A DNA stretch of 64,000 nucleotides from Plantago ovata (taxonomy: Eukaryota; Streptophyta; Magnoliopsida; Lamiales; Plantaginaceae), in assembly GCA_028274465.1 (NCBI GenBank), contig CM051455.1:49267351-49331350 (forward strand). Reading direction: 5' to 3'. Positions 13,687-28,118 of the stretch are shown here, piece after piece. A program made the translations under genes and the position numbers. The stretch's first letter is position 1. The number at the start of each line of letters is the position of its first letter. The notes beneath the pieces are model-generated. The model did no database searches, had not been told where the DNA came from, and saw only the letters and a program-made list of their open reading frames with translations.

Positions 13687-14199
13687 GAGCACTAGCAATG
13701 ATTGGCTATAAACTTGGGGCTTATTTGGGGTTTAAGCCCCTTTTATTTTTTGTTACAATGATTTGGACATATTAGGGGTTTTTTTGTGGGTTCTACATGA
13801 CACATACATTCCAAAGTCACCACACCACTGACCACACAATTAATGAAAGAGAAAGAAAATGAAATTAAAAAATATTATTTGGGGGCTTCAAATATGTTTT
13901 TTTTTTTTTTTAACGACAAATATTACAACTACTAAACTACTATTATACAAATATCATATACCACCTTATATCTCCAAACCTAAACCGCCTTATGTATTCA
14001 CTGGGTATCGAACCCTGCACCTCTCCCTTCACCAACCCAACTCCTTTCCGTTGGACCACCTTATAACTCCCGAGAGCTTCAAATATGTAGCTCCCAAGCA
14101 TGAACTACATTTATGAAGTCCCTAATAAGTTTCTATTGTGACTTATTTGGGGCTTAAGCCGCAAATAAGCTCCAAATAAGCCCACCATTGTTAGTGCTC
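13687..14199. mobile_element. MITE with GAGCACTARCAATG ends, holding a SINE
   Basis: The left end reads GAGCACTAGCAATGATTGGC and the right end, on the minus strand, GAGCACTAACAATGGTGGGC. Both ends go on into GGGCTTATTTGG-type sequence. The 3 bp on each side are TGA, a possible target duplication. There is no coding capacity. Without the SINE and one copy of its target duplication the MITE is about 320 bp. The superfamily is uncertain (PIF/Harbinger-like ends are possible). Confidence 0.75.
13897..14075 (-). mobile_element. tRNA-derived SINE, 179 bp, with target-site duplication
   Basis: Read on the minus strand, the element has a box A-like TGGTCCAACGG and, about 35 bp later, a box B GGTTCGATACC (RNA polymerase III internal promoter). 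It ends in a poly(A) tail seen as a T run from 13897. A 12-bp direct repeat GCTTCAAATATG flanks it (13885-13896 and 14076-14087). This is diagnostic of a tRNA-type SINE moved by LINE machinery. It lies inside the surrounding MITE and is therefore younger than it. Confidence 0.88.
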
Positions 14200-15867
14200 T
14201 GATTCAATCAAACCTTCAAAACACACAGCATATGTGAATGAATGAATGAAGTATATACTGTACAAGTATAATTGAGTACACTGGGCTATGCGTAATGGGC
14301 TGCCTTGCTAACGGATCAGACTCAAGAGTTGTAGTCAGAATGGAACTGTCCCAGACTTAAGAGAACCTCGATTGGGCTCCGTACCCATGTTTTTACTCTT
14401 GAATTCTTCCCTGATTACTTTTCACTACTATATATTCTGTTGATTGATAGAATCCGGATCTATAGTAGCATCATGATTGTTACTCAAATCCATCTCAATA
14501 TGCTTGTCTTTACAATAGACGAATAGATAAACATAGACATCATAGTACAATCTCAGCAATCTTCCCTGCCGTAGGTATATATGTAGTTCTCCACGAACTA
14601 ACACTTATGCTGAGATCCACATAAAACTGTAGCTAGTTACATGAATTAATGTATAAGTTAATAATTCACTAATTGTGGTAATCAAATTCAAAGTTATGAT
14701 TTTAAGTTTGTGGCGTATGTCTTTGTGTAAGACTTGTAGTTGTGCATGTGTCTCATTTATACAATGGCACTGATATAACTGGAATTGATTGAGTTGAGAC
14801 CCAATGCCCCATTTATTAATTCCTACTACTTCCACTATTGAAATTGGTAATAGGGATGTGATATTGTGAAGCATCTTTCAGCAAAGGGGCCACTCCAGGA
14901 ATACTAGCTTGGAGTAGTAGTAGTAATAAATTCCCACATGCCCCCACTTCGATGCTACTACTATATGTTTGCTGTTTGCATGCAATTCACAATATGAATC
15001 ACCACATCTAGTAGTACTAGTACTTTATTATCATAATATATCTGAAATGAAGAATACATGGACTTATAAGTAGAAGCGTAAGCAAGCAAGATTAGAATAG
15101 ATGGAATTTTAGTAAAATATACTTGTATGAAAAAGACATGGAAAACCTTAATTATCACACAAGCGTAACATATATTGTTGCACCATCTCAGTGAACCAAA
15201 ATGATTAAGAAAAGCAAGTAGTAGAAGAAAGAAGTATGCTTAGGAGTGAAGGCTTAGCTTTTGATGCAAACTATATAAGGTTCTCTAGCATCTCTGTCTA
15301 GTTGGTTTAAAACAAATGTCATAATTGGAACTTGTCATGCCAGTCTTCTGTAACAAGATGTCTGTCTAAATTTATTTTCCATTTCCTACAGACAAACAGA
15401 CAACACCCCATGATTCAAACAGTGATATGATAGATAACAATAATAACATCAACGCAAATGAAAAATTAATTCATCTTCTAGGTGACATGCATAGTTTTCT
15501 TTGATACTCGGTATAAAAAAAACACAGTAAATTTCAAGAGTTTATAGTTTTTTTTTTTAATTTAAATTTATTTCTCAATGATATCCGATTCGACAGCTAC
15601 TCTAGCCGGCCATTGCCGTATTCTTTTTAAAGGGACAATTTTCTCAACGGTGTTTTTTACATTCATAAGGCTGATAACTTGATCAGAAGTTTTAGTTTTC
15701 AATTACTAATTAGTAATTATATAGTGTATTTTCTTGGAATGGAGTCTATCTCTTGATTTTCCTGGAGTGAGTGAAATCTTAGGTAGTGATATGTCGGAAC
15801 CAAAATTGATTTATCAATTAATAGTTGTGATAATATATTTTCATGTAAGTTTCATACATACAGATTA
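14200..15867. other. Intergenic DNA, no gene recognised
   Basis: This is AT-rich sequence with GTAGTAGTA-type simple stretches near 14915 and 15010. No gene, RNA or clear transposon end was seen. Confidence 0.4.
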
Positions 15868-16334
15868 TTAACACGGATGCTAGTTTGTTTGCCAGTTCGA
15901 ATATACGGCAGCAGCTGGAGGCCTGCTAAGGGACGAGCACAGTGGCTGGATCCTTGGATTTTCTGAGAAGCTATCTACTGTCACGATCAACATAGCCGAA
16001 CTGCTAGCTTTGAGGCAGGGCCTCCGTTTGGCTTGGGATAGGAGGATACCGAAGATCGTTGTGGAGACGGATTCGGAAGTCGTCTTTAAGCTGGTGCGGG
16101 CTACAAATACGGGGGATCACCCCCCTACATAATCTGCTAGAAGACGTGCGGAGCTTTCTTCGCCGACCTTGGGAATGTGTGTTGCAACACACTAAACGTG
16201 ATGGGAATGCAAGTGCGGACTCCATGACTAAGTTAGGACATGAGGTGGAGGAGCTTCACCTTTGGGCGACGCCACCCTCCTCTATCCTTCCAGTTTTGAA
16301 TAAAGACATAGAGGACCTCGTCCTCGTAGTGTAG
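15868..16334 (+). pseudogene. RNase H domain relic (LINE-type, RVT_3-like)
   Basis: The stretch encodes NTDAS, then AAAGGLLRDEHSGWILGFSE, AELLALRQGLRLAWDRRIPK, VETDSEVVFKLV and, in another frame, HNLLEDVRSFLRRPWECVLQ and KRDGNASADSMTKLGHE. This is the plant RNase H-like domain found at the C-terminus of many plant LINE-type proteins and in 'putative ribonuclease H' relics. Two frame changes are needed, one near 15910 and one near 16120 in a C run, so it is a pseudogene. No reverse transcriptase precedes it, consistent with 5' truncation of a LINE. Confidence 0.75.
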
Positions 16335-17596
16335 TACTCTTTTATTTTGAGTAGTTTATTTTCAGTTGGAGCAAAAAAAATTTATTATTATTAGAAAAGA
16401 AAAACTGCAAAAATCACGAACAATGGGTTTTCACGTTTATAATAAATATAATAAAGCGGTGTGTTGTGCATTGTGAAGAAATATCACTTTCCAACTTGCC
16501 AATTGTTTGATAAAGACCAGCGCTGCTACATCAATTTCGAACCTAAATCAAGGGCAGAACAGAAACAAATATCTTTGAAAGCTTTCTTAGCTTAAAACAA
16601 AATGGTCCAATTGTGCTACATGATTTTTCTTCTTTGAATATTGATAAATGGATTTTACTCATCACACATAAACATTAGTATTTATTGTGATATCGCATAA
16701 TTCCATCGATATAATGGTGCTGCAATTTTATACTATGCAAAGTTTTTTTTTTTTTTTTTTTAATACTGTGCAAAGTTGATGATCAGGATATGAGCAAAGA
16801 AAAGGGAAAAAAGGTAAAAGATGCCTTTTTGGCTTGTGATAAAAGATTCATGCAGCCATGCTTTATGTATTTAAAAAAAAAAGAACTATTATTTCTAAAC
16901 TGATGGAAAAAATAGTCAAATGTTCGATACATTTCTCTAATTTATAGAGTAGCTATCGTCTTAAGTTTTCACAATATTATTTTTCCATAGGACTAACTCG
17001 ATGTGATTAAATGGATAATCATCTTCGTATTTCAATCTTAATGTGTCTGCTCGATCGTTACAACATTCATATACGGCATATGTTAAATTGTAAATACAGT
17101 GACCCTTCATGTATTGTACGCTCCATCATCTACTCAATTATTACGATTAAAAGATAACACTGCGTATATGTATATATGTAAATTAATTAAGCACACTAAA
17201 ACCATGTCTCTTAATTGATGAAGACAAGTTATTTAAAGATCTTACATTTTGCTCTGGAACCTAACAAACAATTGATTGCTTGCACTCATGATCATGAGTG
17301 ACATCGATGTACAGCAAAGAACCAAAATGTGAGGGCCTGGCTAGCTATTACCTTCATTTCTCTATAATAAATGCCCATCTCAAGCAAATCACCAACTGCC
17401 ATTTCATTTCAATCCATTTGTTTCTTCATCACATTATTTATTTTTTTCCCCCTCCAGTCTTATCTAGATATCCTACTGAAACCTTAAACAACACCAGAAT
17501 AAAAAAATGTCAGACATTTCTGCTTCACTGAATTAAGTCCATGCTTTTTAGCATCTTGTCAATAATATTCAAGAACTACTCATCAAGTTCAAGTTC
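16335..17596. other. Intergenic DNA upstream of the DUF868 gene
   Basis: This AT-rich DNA has a T18-20 run at 16744. The last few hundred bases should hold the DUF868 promoter. No other gene was seen. Confidence 0.4.
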
Positions 17597-17608
17597 ATGG
17601 TACAAATA

Positions 17609-18517
17609 ATGAAGGATTTCCCTTCATGTTTTGGTGAAAAAGGTGTCCAAATAGCTGACTCTTCTTCATCATCAGCAACTCCAAACAGATCAGCTGCTCA
17701 AAATGTTGTTACATGTATCTACCAGTATGAGTCTCTAGCTGTTTCTGGCTTCATCACTGCAACATGGATCAAGCATCTTATGGGGCAAGGTCTCAGCATG
17801 AGTATCGTAAACTCGAAGAACGTCTGCCTGTGCAAAATCGACATCAAGCTCTGGTTGTTCTCCAAGAGAAAAGGCTCCAAACATATAGCTGTAGGTTCCA
17901 AGAAAATCGACTTTTACTGGGATTTCTCTTGTGCTAAGTTTGGCCCTGGACCAGAGCCGCTTGAAGGGTTCTACGTTGCCGCTGCGCTGAATCAAGAATT
18001 GTGCCTGCTTCTTGGAGATCTAAAGAGTGAAGCCTACAAGAAGGTTAACTTGATTTCGAGTCCCACCCATTTTGCTCCAGCATCAACCTTTGTTTGTAAA
18101 AGAGAGAATGTATTTGGAAAGAGATCATATGTTTCCAAAGCACAGTTTTGCGACATGGGAGAGTCACATGACATAAGAATCGAGCACGATACAAATGAAA
18201 GTTATGATCAATCATTATTGATCTATATCGATAATAAGATGGCGATGCGAGTGATGCACTTGAAATGGAAGTTCAGGGGTAATCAAACAGTTTCGGTGGA
18301 TGGACTTCCGGTTGAAGTCTACTGGGATGTCCATAGCTGGCTTTTCGGTAACGTGACAGATCACGCCATTTTCATGTTTAGAACTTGTGTTAACGAAGAA
18401 AAGCCAGGGAGCGATCAACCGTTCATGCCAGGCTGGTCAGGTTTACAAAGATTTAAGGAACCGCGGTTGCAGGTTCAGGGCTTTTCTTTGGTTTTATGTG
18501 CTTGGAAGAGTGAATAG
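17609..18517 (+). CDS. DUF868 family protein
   Basis: This is a single-exon gene for 302 residues of the plant-specific DUF868 family (Pfam PF05910); the biochemical function is unknown. Family landmarks are visible: the N-terminal MKDFPSCFGEKGVQIADSSS, VTCIYQYES, IKLWLFSKRKGSK, FYWDFSCAKFGPGPEPLEGF, LLLGDLKSEAYKK, the central HDIRIEH segment, VYWDVHSWLFG and the C-terminal QGFSLVLCAWKSE. I chose the ATG at 17609 because relatives start at M(R/K)DFPSCFGE. An in-frame ATG at 17597 would add MVQI. No signal peptide or membrane span is seen. Length and intronless structure fit the family, and the frame is intact. Confidence 0.93.
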   Translation: MKDFPSCFGEKGVQIADSSSSSATPNRSAAQNVVTCIYQYESLAVSGFITATWIKHLMGQGLSMSIVNSKNVCLCKIDIKLWLFSKRKGSKHIAVGSKKIDFYWDFSCAKFGPGPEPLEGFYVAAALNQELCLLLGDLKSEAYKKVNLISSPTHFAPASTFVCKRENVFGKRSYVSKAQFCDMGESHDIRIEHDTNESYDQSLLIYIDNKMAMRVMHLKWKFRGNQTVSVDGLPVEVYWDVHSWLFGNVTDHAIFMFRTCVNEEKPGSDQPFMPGWSGLQRFKEPRLQVQGFSLVLCAWKSE

Positions 18518-18987
18518 ATATATATGCCAAGTGTGATTGCGTGTGTCATGTTAAATTGTTAATGCAGTTTTATAACAGTTAAAGCAACTTGAAACTGAAA
18601 GCTATGTTACTCTCATATAAGTTCAAGAGTTAATACAAATATGATCTCTTTGTCCTGTTTTCTATCAGTTTCTTGAAGATCTGCTTATTGGTTTTAAGTA
18701 TGATTCAAAGGTGTGCTGCTTTAACACAATCTCAGAGAAGTTAGAAGTTAGAACCATTAACAAGGAGAGGAACAACAAAACAAAAACATGTTTGATACAT
18801 TTCAAAATCATACAAGTAGCACTAGATGACTCCATGCCAGGTTGAGTCAGACACTGCAAGTTACAGAGAGATTTAATGATACATGCAAATATGGTTTGAT
18901 TCCATTGAAATTTTCATATAGTTTACTTGCCAGAAACATCTAGAAGGCTACAGCTAGTCAACTACCATCTTAAGAACTCATGAAAGT

Positions 18988-20533
18988 TCAATCTCGGACC
19001 CAGACCCTCAGTGTCCGATCATTTTGAAGGCCAGCCGAAACTATCATGCTCACAAAGGGATGGCAACTTACAGAAATAGTAGTATCAGTATGCCCTTCAA
19101 GTTTTTGAACAATATTTTCACCCTTTACGTCCCATATGTATACACAACGATCCTCTGATCCACTGACAATGTACTTCTCACCCGTGACAGAAAATGTTGC
19201 TTGAAGGCAATATGTTCTGTTTATATGGCCTGTATACGACTTCAAAACCTTTCCAGTCAAATAGTTCCACAGCTTCTGCAATTAACAAATCACAAAATAT
19301 TAGTACTAATCCAAACGAGCTACCATCAAAGGAATACAGCTCAATCAACAAATAATCCCAAAACATCCAGAAAAGAAATTGTGTTCTCAGGGATCTTTAT
19401 CGCTAGCAATACTTAAACAACGGCTAAACACATACTAAAGTCTAAAAGGACTACATTTCAGAAATCTAGCTCACTCTACCCTGCTTCACTCTTCTTCCTT
19501 GCACTGTCTATGTTTACTTAAACATCAACATTGCAAACTCATCAAATTAAGGTTACTGTTTTATGATAACTCGTAGGAATCGAATCTAGTTCTAACTTGC
19601 TCCACAAGCATCAGGGGTTATACAACTACTAAGGACGTAGAGGGACATTCATTTAAACTATCGAGCTCGTTTCAGCTTGCCACACTTCTCTTTTCTTAGA
19701 TTCTATAGACTCCAACATGAGATTTCCAAGTTCATATAATATGATAACTAATAGAAATAGCGTCTATTCCTACCTCGTTCCAATACCACTCCACATCAAC
19801 TTATCACCTAAAACTCCAACTCTTAACCGAAAACAAGAAATGCAGAAAACTAAGCAAGCAAGAATCACATAATTCGACTCACAAGTGAATTATCAAGCCT
19901 GCCAACAAGAATAAACTTGCCATTAGGCGAAAACTTAGCAAACGAAACAGCAGGCTCGCGATCACCAATCATCGTCATAAGCAGGTTCCCACTCGCAGCC
20001 TCCCAAATCTTACAGGAGCCGTCATGGCTCCCGGAAACAATCAATGAACCGTCGATGTTAAAGTGCACCGATGTCACTGGTCCAGAATGCGCGTTGATAA
20101 CGTGCACCGGCCTCCCATTGATGACATCCCAAACCCTAATTGTATCATCATAAGCTCCAGAAACAACTAAATTAGACTGAGGATTGAAATTCACACAGAA
20201 TACGAAATTGGTGTGGCCTTTGAGGACCTTAAGGCATTCGCCAAGGCGTGCGTTCCAGATGCGGAGGGTGAAGTCATCGGAAGCGGAGCAAATGTAGGTG
20301 GAGTCGGAGGACCAGGTGAGGTCGTTGACGCCGGCGGTGTGGCCGATCAATTTGGAGATTTGGGAAAGGGTTTTGGTGGAGTAGACAATTAGGGTTTGGT
20401 CGAGGGAAGCTGACGCGAAGAGGTCGCCGTTGTTGGAGAAATAGACGCTTGAGACGGCTTTTGTGTGGCTGGAGATGGTCTTCACCAGGCGGTATAGTGG
20501 TGGTGGCGGTGGAGCTTTATCGCCGTTGGCCAT
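18988..20533 (-). CDS. WDR5: WDR5-like WD40-repeat protein (copy A)
   Basis: There are two exons, 20533-19883 and 19275-18988, with a 607-bp GT-AG intron, encoding 312 residues. WDR5 is the WD40 scaffold of COMPASS-type H3K4 methyltransferase complexes and acts in the nucleus. Seven WD repeats fill the protein; examples are HTAGVNDLTWSSDSTYICSA, DDFTLRIWNARLGECLKVLK, HTNFVFCVNFNPQSNLVVSG, GSHDGSCKIWEAASGNLL, GRLDNSLKLWNY and VSGSEDRCVYIWDV. The intron lies between DNSL and KLWNY. The start follows CCATGG context. Copy B lies about 300 bp upstream in the same orientation, so the pair is a tandem duplication. Copy A has some changes in the last repeat (GLQNDRTLRVWVRD) but an open frame. The family call is secure; the exact COMPASS role is inferred. 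Confidence 0.92.
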
Positions 20534-20833
20534 GGAAATTGTGGTGAGATTCTGAGAGTGATTTTTGTTTATAAATAGTCTTTGAGTGGGTGTGTATTAC
20601 ATTCGGAACCCAATAGTTTGTTTAATTACACTGGTTTCCCTCAAGTACGTATAATTCCCTCAAGTATTTGCACTATCCCCTCCCTCCCCTCCTCACAATG
20701 ACACTTGAGATCAAACTTATAAGTAAGCTGTGAATATGAATTTGTATCCATTGAATTACTAAAAATTTGCTATTGCAAATACATTCGATAAGATCAATTA
20801 ATACAACAACAAACTTAAGAACTCCGTGGAAAT

Positions 20834-22642
<1,809 letters not shown>

Positions 22643-23654
22643 GGAAGTTGCGTTGAGCTGCTTGCTCAAGTTCTCTTAAAATGATGTTGCTACTTTCTAT
22701 GTAAATTGAAAATATAAATCGATGTTATTAATTTTGTAAATCGTCCTCTTTTTTTAATTTTTTTATTTTTTATTTTTAATATGTGTTTTGTATGTCAATT
22801 AGATTCCCTATACACAAACCGCCAAGTCACATTTATTAGAATACCATATATATCATTGAGAATAGGACACTATAAAAATACATGGATAAAACATTTATAG
22901 TTACAAGATTTATGAAATTGGTCATAAATTAGTCTACTACAAAAATTTCATTTTGATCCGAATCGAATATGGTTCAAGTTAAACCTTGCAGAATAATTCC
23001 AGTCCTTAGTACAGTGAGTAGAGCTTGCATTCTACGTTTAAGTTAATGTTAGGGTCCAAGTCTAGAACACCCATTTGTACTACTCGATAAGTCTCACCCC
23101 GGATTTCCTACGTGTATAATTGAACTATCTATGAATGTACACTAACTACTGAACAGAAGTTTATGAAATGAGAGCATTCATTGTATATGATAATGTGGTA
23201 CACTACAGCGGAAGCTTGCAATAACCTCAGTTGCAAATGGGAATGGTTCTTATTTGCTACATTAAGCATCTTTATTCTTTACATACTAGTTGTATTCACC
23301 AAGACCCAGTAATATTATGCTAGGCAGCTTTACAAATTTTGAAAGTACCATGCCATGTTTGATTCATATACAAAACATTTAACTCGATTGAATTTATATG
23401 TAATAAAAAACAACTAAATAAAATCTGAATTGCATTGAATTTGATATATCCAAACTCAAATGAATACTTAGTTTAGACAAATCAAACATGCCGAACTACC
23501 AAAATGAGTTCAATACATAATAAAGAAGCCATTGGGCATCTGCCACAATTAGTAGCAGAATAAAATTACAACACGGGGAAAATTTTACGCCGTTAGTCCA
23601 GTACAGTTTATTTGGCAAGCAAATCTCCAATTCAAAAGTTTGAACACCACTCTT
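22643..23654. other. Intergenic DNA between WDR5 copy B and the F-box gene
   Basis: The first few hundred bases should hold the copy B promoter and the last part the 3' UTR of the minus-strand F-box gene. Nothing else was seen. Confidence 0.45.
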
Positions 23655-26600
23655 TCACATTAAATGCATTTCATCCACAAAAGCTGGATTCTCTTCATTT
23701 CCGCTACTTTGATCGCTATGATAACTGCTATCTGATAAAGCATTAGATGAACTAGTAAAAACCGATGCACTAACAGATGCATGAGATTGGCTGCTTATGA
23801 GCAAAGGTGAATCATAATCACTATTCACGTCACTGCTGCTGATCATTGGTTCTTCCAGAAAGCTGTTGATAAAAAAAACAGGATTCCTAGTTAATATTAG
23901 GACGTGTTGAAGGACTATTCAAAAAATAAACAGCATTCAAAAACTCATTGCCTTCCTTCAGCAGGAAACTCTGCAACCACATGCAAATGAGGCCTTTCCT
24001 TCAATAACTCGCTCAAACATGCAAACCTGCAGAGATTCAGAAATTTTCTTGTTAGATTAATGTGGACATGCAAGGAAGAGAAAAACACTGAGATTAGCAT
24101 ACCTTGGAGAAATACATCGATGATACCAATCACTCTCAGATGCAAGACCCTCCCGATTAGATATATCCTGTAAACATGCCAGCGAGAAAAACTTACTGAA
24201 AGCCAGTACAGGTTTTGAAACTAGGATATCGATACAGCAAACAAAATAAAACATGGTAAAGAAATTGGAAATGATTGAGGGGTTGCTTTTTGCACTCACA
24301 AGGTGCCGGAGGTACATAAAGCGCCCAGCAAGAATTGATGACAATAATCTCGATATTTCAGCCTGGATGACACAAATTATAAACATGTTACAGTAGCTCT
24401 TTCATTGCATTCATATAAAAAAATCTAATTTCTGTTACATGTAGAAGGTACAGAAAAGTTCTGTTCTTACTTCTCTCAGGTGCATACAATCTCGTAAACC
24501 CAAAACCTCCAGTAACTGGCCGCCGGCATATCTGAAATTAGTACAGTAGATCATAAATGAAACACAAGCACAAAGGCTGAAACATCATATGGACAAATTA
24601 GCTCTAACAGATCCAAGGAAAGTTGTCATTAACATACCTAAGAAATTCTCCAGTAACAGCGTAGGACGTTGAAAAGTCAATATGCTTCAGATATCGGAAG
24701 CCCTGCAAGGACATGGTATGTATGTAAGTTCTCCACTTAAAACATGATTTCTAGAACATTCGGTACACAAAGAAAAGGAGAAAAGTAATATACGATAGTT
24801 CCAGAATATTTGTGGAGCGCAATCAAGCTCACCTTGAGAAGTATTCTCAGTTTACAGTCCTGCAACTTGAATCCTCTGAGTGCCAATACAGATATAAAGG
24901 GACAGTTATTCACCAGATCATTGCATGTAGTGACTTTTAAGGTGTCATCTCTTCCTGAAAATTAATACTACAATATAAGGAAATTGGTTTTCCAGCACCA
25001 ATTTAAAATCATGTCTGGTTAAAAGGCACCTGTTGATGATGATTCAAAAAGTATGCGCTCTATCCCAGAGCAAGATGCGCTCACTGCATCTAGTGCCTGC
25101 CCCAGTTCAATATGGCTGTTAAAAGAAAAATGAGTCAAAATCAAGAACATAATAATCATACTGGAGGTAAATTTCAAAGCTATCTGCTAGCTATCGAGGG
25201 ATTATGGAGGGAGGGCATGCAGACATACATCAACTTGGTTCCAAATGTTAAAAGAGGGAACATAATAACAAGTCAACAAAAGCCTGCTGCTACTGCTGCA
25301 GCAGTAGCAGACCCTATAAAAAAATCAAATGCAGTAGCCAGTAGATACGGACATGTTAAGATACCTCAGCCAACTGAGTACTCTGGAAAGGCAAATTCTT
25401 CTGCTGAGGACAAAATGAGTGCCAAAAAACAGTATACGTACTAAACATGTGAAACTATCGGCAGACATGCAAGCACGAAGGGTCGCAAAACATGCGATTT
25501 GCTGCAGGAAGACCCATTTCAAACAGCCAATCCCTCCAATCTTTTTTATTTGATGTTTTAGTGTAAACACACATATTAAGGAGAATTTTGTTTTCCATAC
25601 TCCCCTAATCATTGTCAACTAACTCTCCTAGTCAATAAAAGGCTTGCACCGAAAAAATGAAAAAGTGGAAGGTAGAATTGGAAATGCATAAAAAACTAAA
25701 CATCAGGTATTTGAACAAACTCTAATTTGCTAAAACATCAAATAAGATTGATCGGAGTAAGTACAAAAGAGATAAGTACAGCATTAAATAGAGTCCCTTT
25801 AATAGACTTCAAATCAAAATCTAAAGCAAAGTTGCCAACAAAATTATACAGTTCTCCTGGACATTACCACAGACTAGGATAAGGGAAAGATCGAGAAGAG
25901 TACATCTTATAATCCCCTACTATAAAATCATGTTTCTGTAGAGGACAACCCTGGCCTATCTGAGCCATCTTTCTCATATGTACCAAATAATCATTTTTTT
26001 TTCCTTTTATTAAACAAATAATAATAAAAAATGCACATGCAAAAATATGCCATCAGTATGTAGTGATACTCACAGTCCAACGATTTCCAGATCAATTAAT
26101 AAGGGGCAAGCTGATATTGCAGCAACAATTGATGTGTTGTCTATTCTCTCAATATTGTAAAGATGCAGCTGCCTCACAAGAGCCCTTAAAATAGGAGAGC
26201 AAATAAAGAGGGTCAGAAGAAGTGAGGAGGACCAACAAACAAATGGCAACTAAGTGCAAGAAATGCAGCCAAGTACAGCAGTAAAAACAAATATGTCTTA
26301 CCCTGGAGCAGCACCATCAGAGATCAATGGAGACAAGCAAGACCTAGTGAGTACATGAGATTCTTTCTCTTTCACCTGTCGAGACCTTTTATCATTCCAC
26401 GAAAACCCCGATTTATCTGGGGAATTTCTCGTAGAACGCTTTATTGCAGTAGATGGGCAGGGAACAACCCCAAGCCTAACAGACCTATAATTTAGTGAGA
26501 TAAACAACATGTTAATGTACAGAAAAATATCTAGTAATTTGCTCATATACTTAGACTCCAACTACCCAAAAAGCAAAACAAATCAGGTACTAGAGTACTA

Positions 26601-28118
26601 GACTCTTTCACTAAATTTTCAAACCAAACAACTGACGAGAAGTTACATTATCAGCTAGCTAAAACAGACTACCCGGTCGCCACATCATTTTAGTTACAAT
26701 GAGGCTCTGATTCATTAGACTAGACAAAATAAAGTAAAACTATGAGATTTCTACATCTAGAACAAGTTGAACAGAAGTTCGGTTACTACCAAAGGGAAAC
26801 AAAAGTTTCACGTGGTTATATCTCTAACTGGGGCAGTTGCGGTACCATGGACTGAGATTAAGAAAAGATTTGAGTGGATCAATCACGTATGCCATATGTG
26901 ATTCTTCGATAGCCAAGGATAAAGGTTCTACTATTCTAGCCAGGGGGGGGGGGGGGAAAGAAAAGGAAGAGATTAACAGAAGCCACATAAGACGCAAGTT
27001 GTGTATGGTTGTTTCCTTGATTCTAGCGTTCTTCTTTTTAGAGAAGTTGCAGTAGAAGGTAAAATAAAACACTACAGACAAACCTACTTTTACTATTTCA
27101 AAATCACAGAAGCACCTTTTTAAGCATTTGTAAACACATTAGAAACAGATGAAGAAACAAACAGTTTTAGCTCTACCAGTGTCCACTTGAGATGACAAGA
27201 TAAAATTAAACTCCAAAACAAGCACAAAGTTGAACTCCAATAGTAGATCCTACCGCAGATATTTTCCAGCTCGTTGAATCATGGTCGAAACCACCAAGTT
27301 GTCGACCCTTGGTACCACCGTGGTCAGGTCAACACAGGCATAGCACATTGGATCGGCAGCACACTTGCGGAACAAAGAGCAGGTAGCAGCGGCATAACAT
27401 AGAGATTGAGTATTGAGCAGAGAAAACACCTGAAAACACAAATATGCAACCCAGAAAAACTCTTAAACAACAATTTCCACAGCTATTGTATATAGATATA
27501 GATTACCTACATTACTGAGCTAAGATGCATCAAATATTTTGTTATCCTCTACCAGTTCAGCAGATTCATCAAATTGCCATAAATTAACTCAAAAATGAAG
27601 AGATCTCCTATATCTCCAGTTCCATTTCTAATCCCCAATTCAAAGTTCAAACATCATACATAAACCACTTGGTCGATAAATTCATCAAATCACAATAACT
27701 AGAAATTAAAAACACATCAGATCCACAAAAATTGAGAATCAAACAATTATTAAATTATTACTACCTTTATAGTGAGATCGGAAGGCAAGGGCCAAGAGGC
27801 GGCGTTGTGCATGGAATTGAACCTCCTGGCGGAACGCTTGGCGGCTTCAGTGAGAGCCGAGCCGAGCTGAATAGTTCGCTGGATGACGTCACTCTTCTCC
27901 GAATCATAGGTCCTGGACTCAACAATCCGGTCGAAGGCAACGTCGATGGCTAAGGACTCAGAGGAATCGAACACCCCGAGGAATGATTCGAGCAACACGT
28001 CGAGTGGATTCGGGCTCGGTGTGAGGTTTCGGGCCGAGTCGAGTGAGGGAGAAGGACGGCGGAGCTTGGGTGTGGCGGCGGTGACGGTAGTACGGTGGTG
28101 GAGGAGGCTGGTATCCAT
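23655..28118 (-). CDS. SKIP17: F-box protein, SKIP17-like
   Basis: Twelve exons encode 522 residues: 28118-27765, 27429-27254, 26484-26302, 26184-26074, 25115-25030, 24954-24833, 24702-24638, 24531-24471, 24362-24300, 24167-24103, 24026-23952 and 23862-23655. All phases agree. After a variable N-terminus the F-box lies at about residues 109-155 (WPLPSDLTIKVFSLLNTQSL, then CSLFRKCAADPMC). The C-terminal half has leucine-rich-repeat-like segments (LVRQLHLYNIERIDNTSIVA, CPFISVLALRGFKLQDC, GGQLLEVLGLRDCMHL, RFMYLRHLDISNREGL). The tail is serine-rich and acidic. Such proteins bind SKP1/ASK as substrate receptors of SCF ubiquitin ligases. SKIP17 is my best family match from memory. One intron (after exon 11) uses a GC donor. 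Confidence 0.87.
23863..23951 (-). other. GC-AG intron in the F-box gene
   Basis: The exon 11 donor reads AAG|GCAATG instead of GT, and the acceptor is AACAG. With this junction the frame runs EFPAEG-SFLEEPMISS; no GT donor nearby keeps the frame. GC-AG introns are a known minor class of U2 introns. Confidence 0.8.
26945..26957. repeat. Poly(G) tract in an F-box gene intron
   Basis: A run of about 13 G lies in the second intron of the minus-strand F-box gene; it appears as poly(C) in the transcript. Confidence 0.8.
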
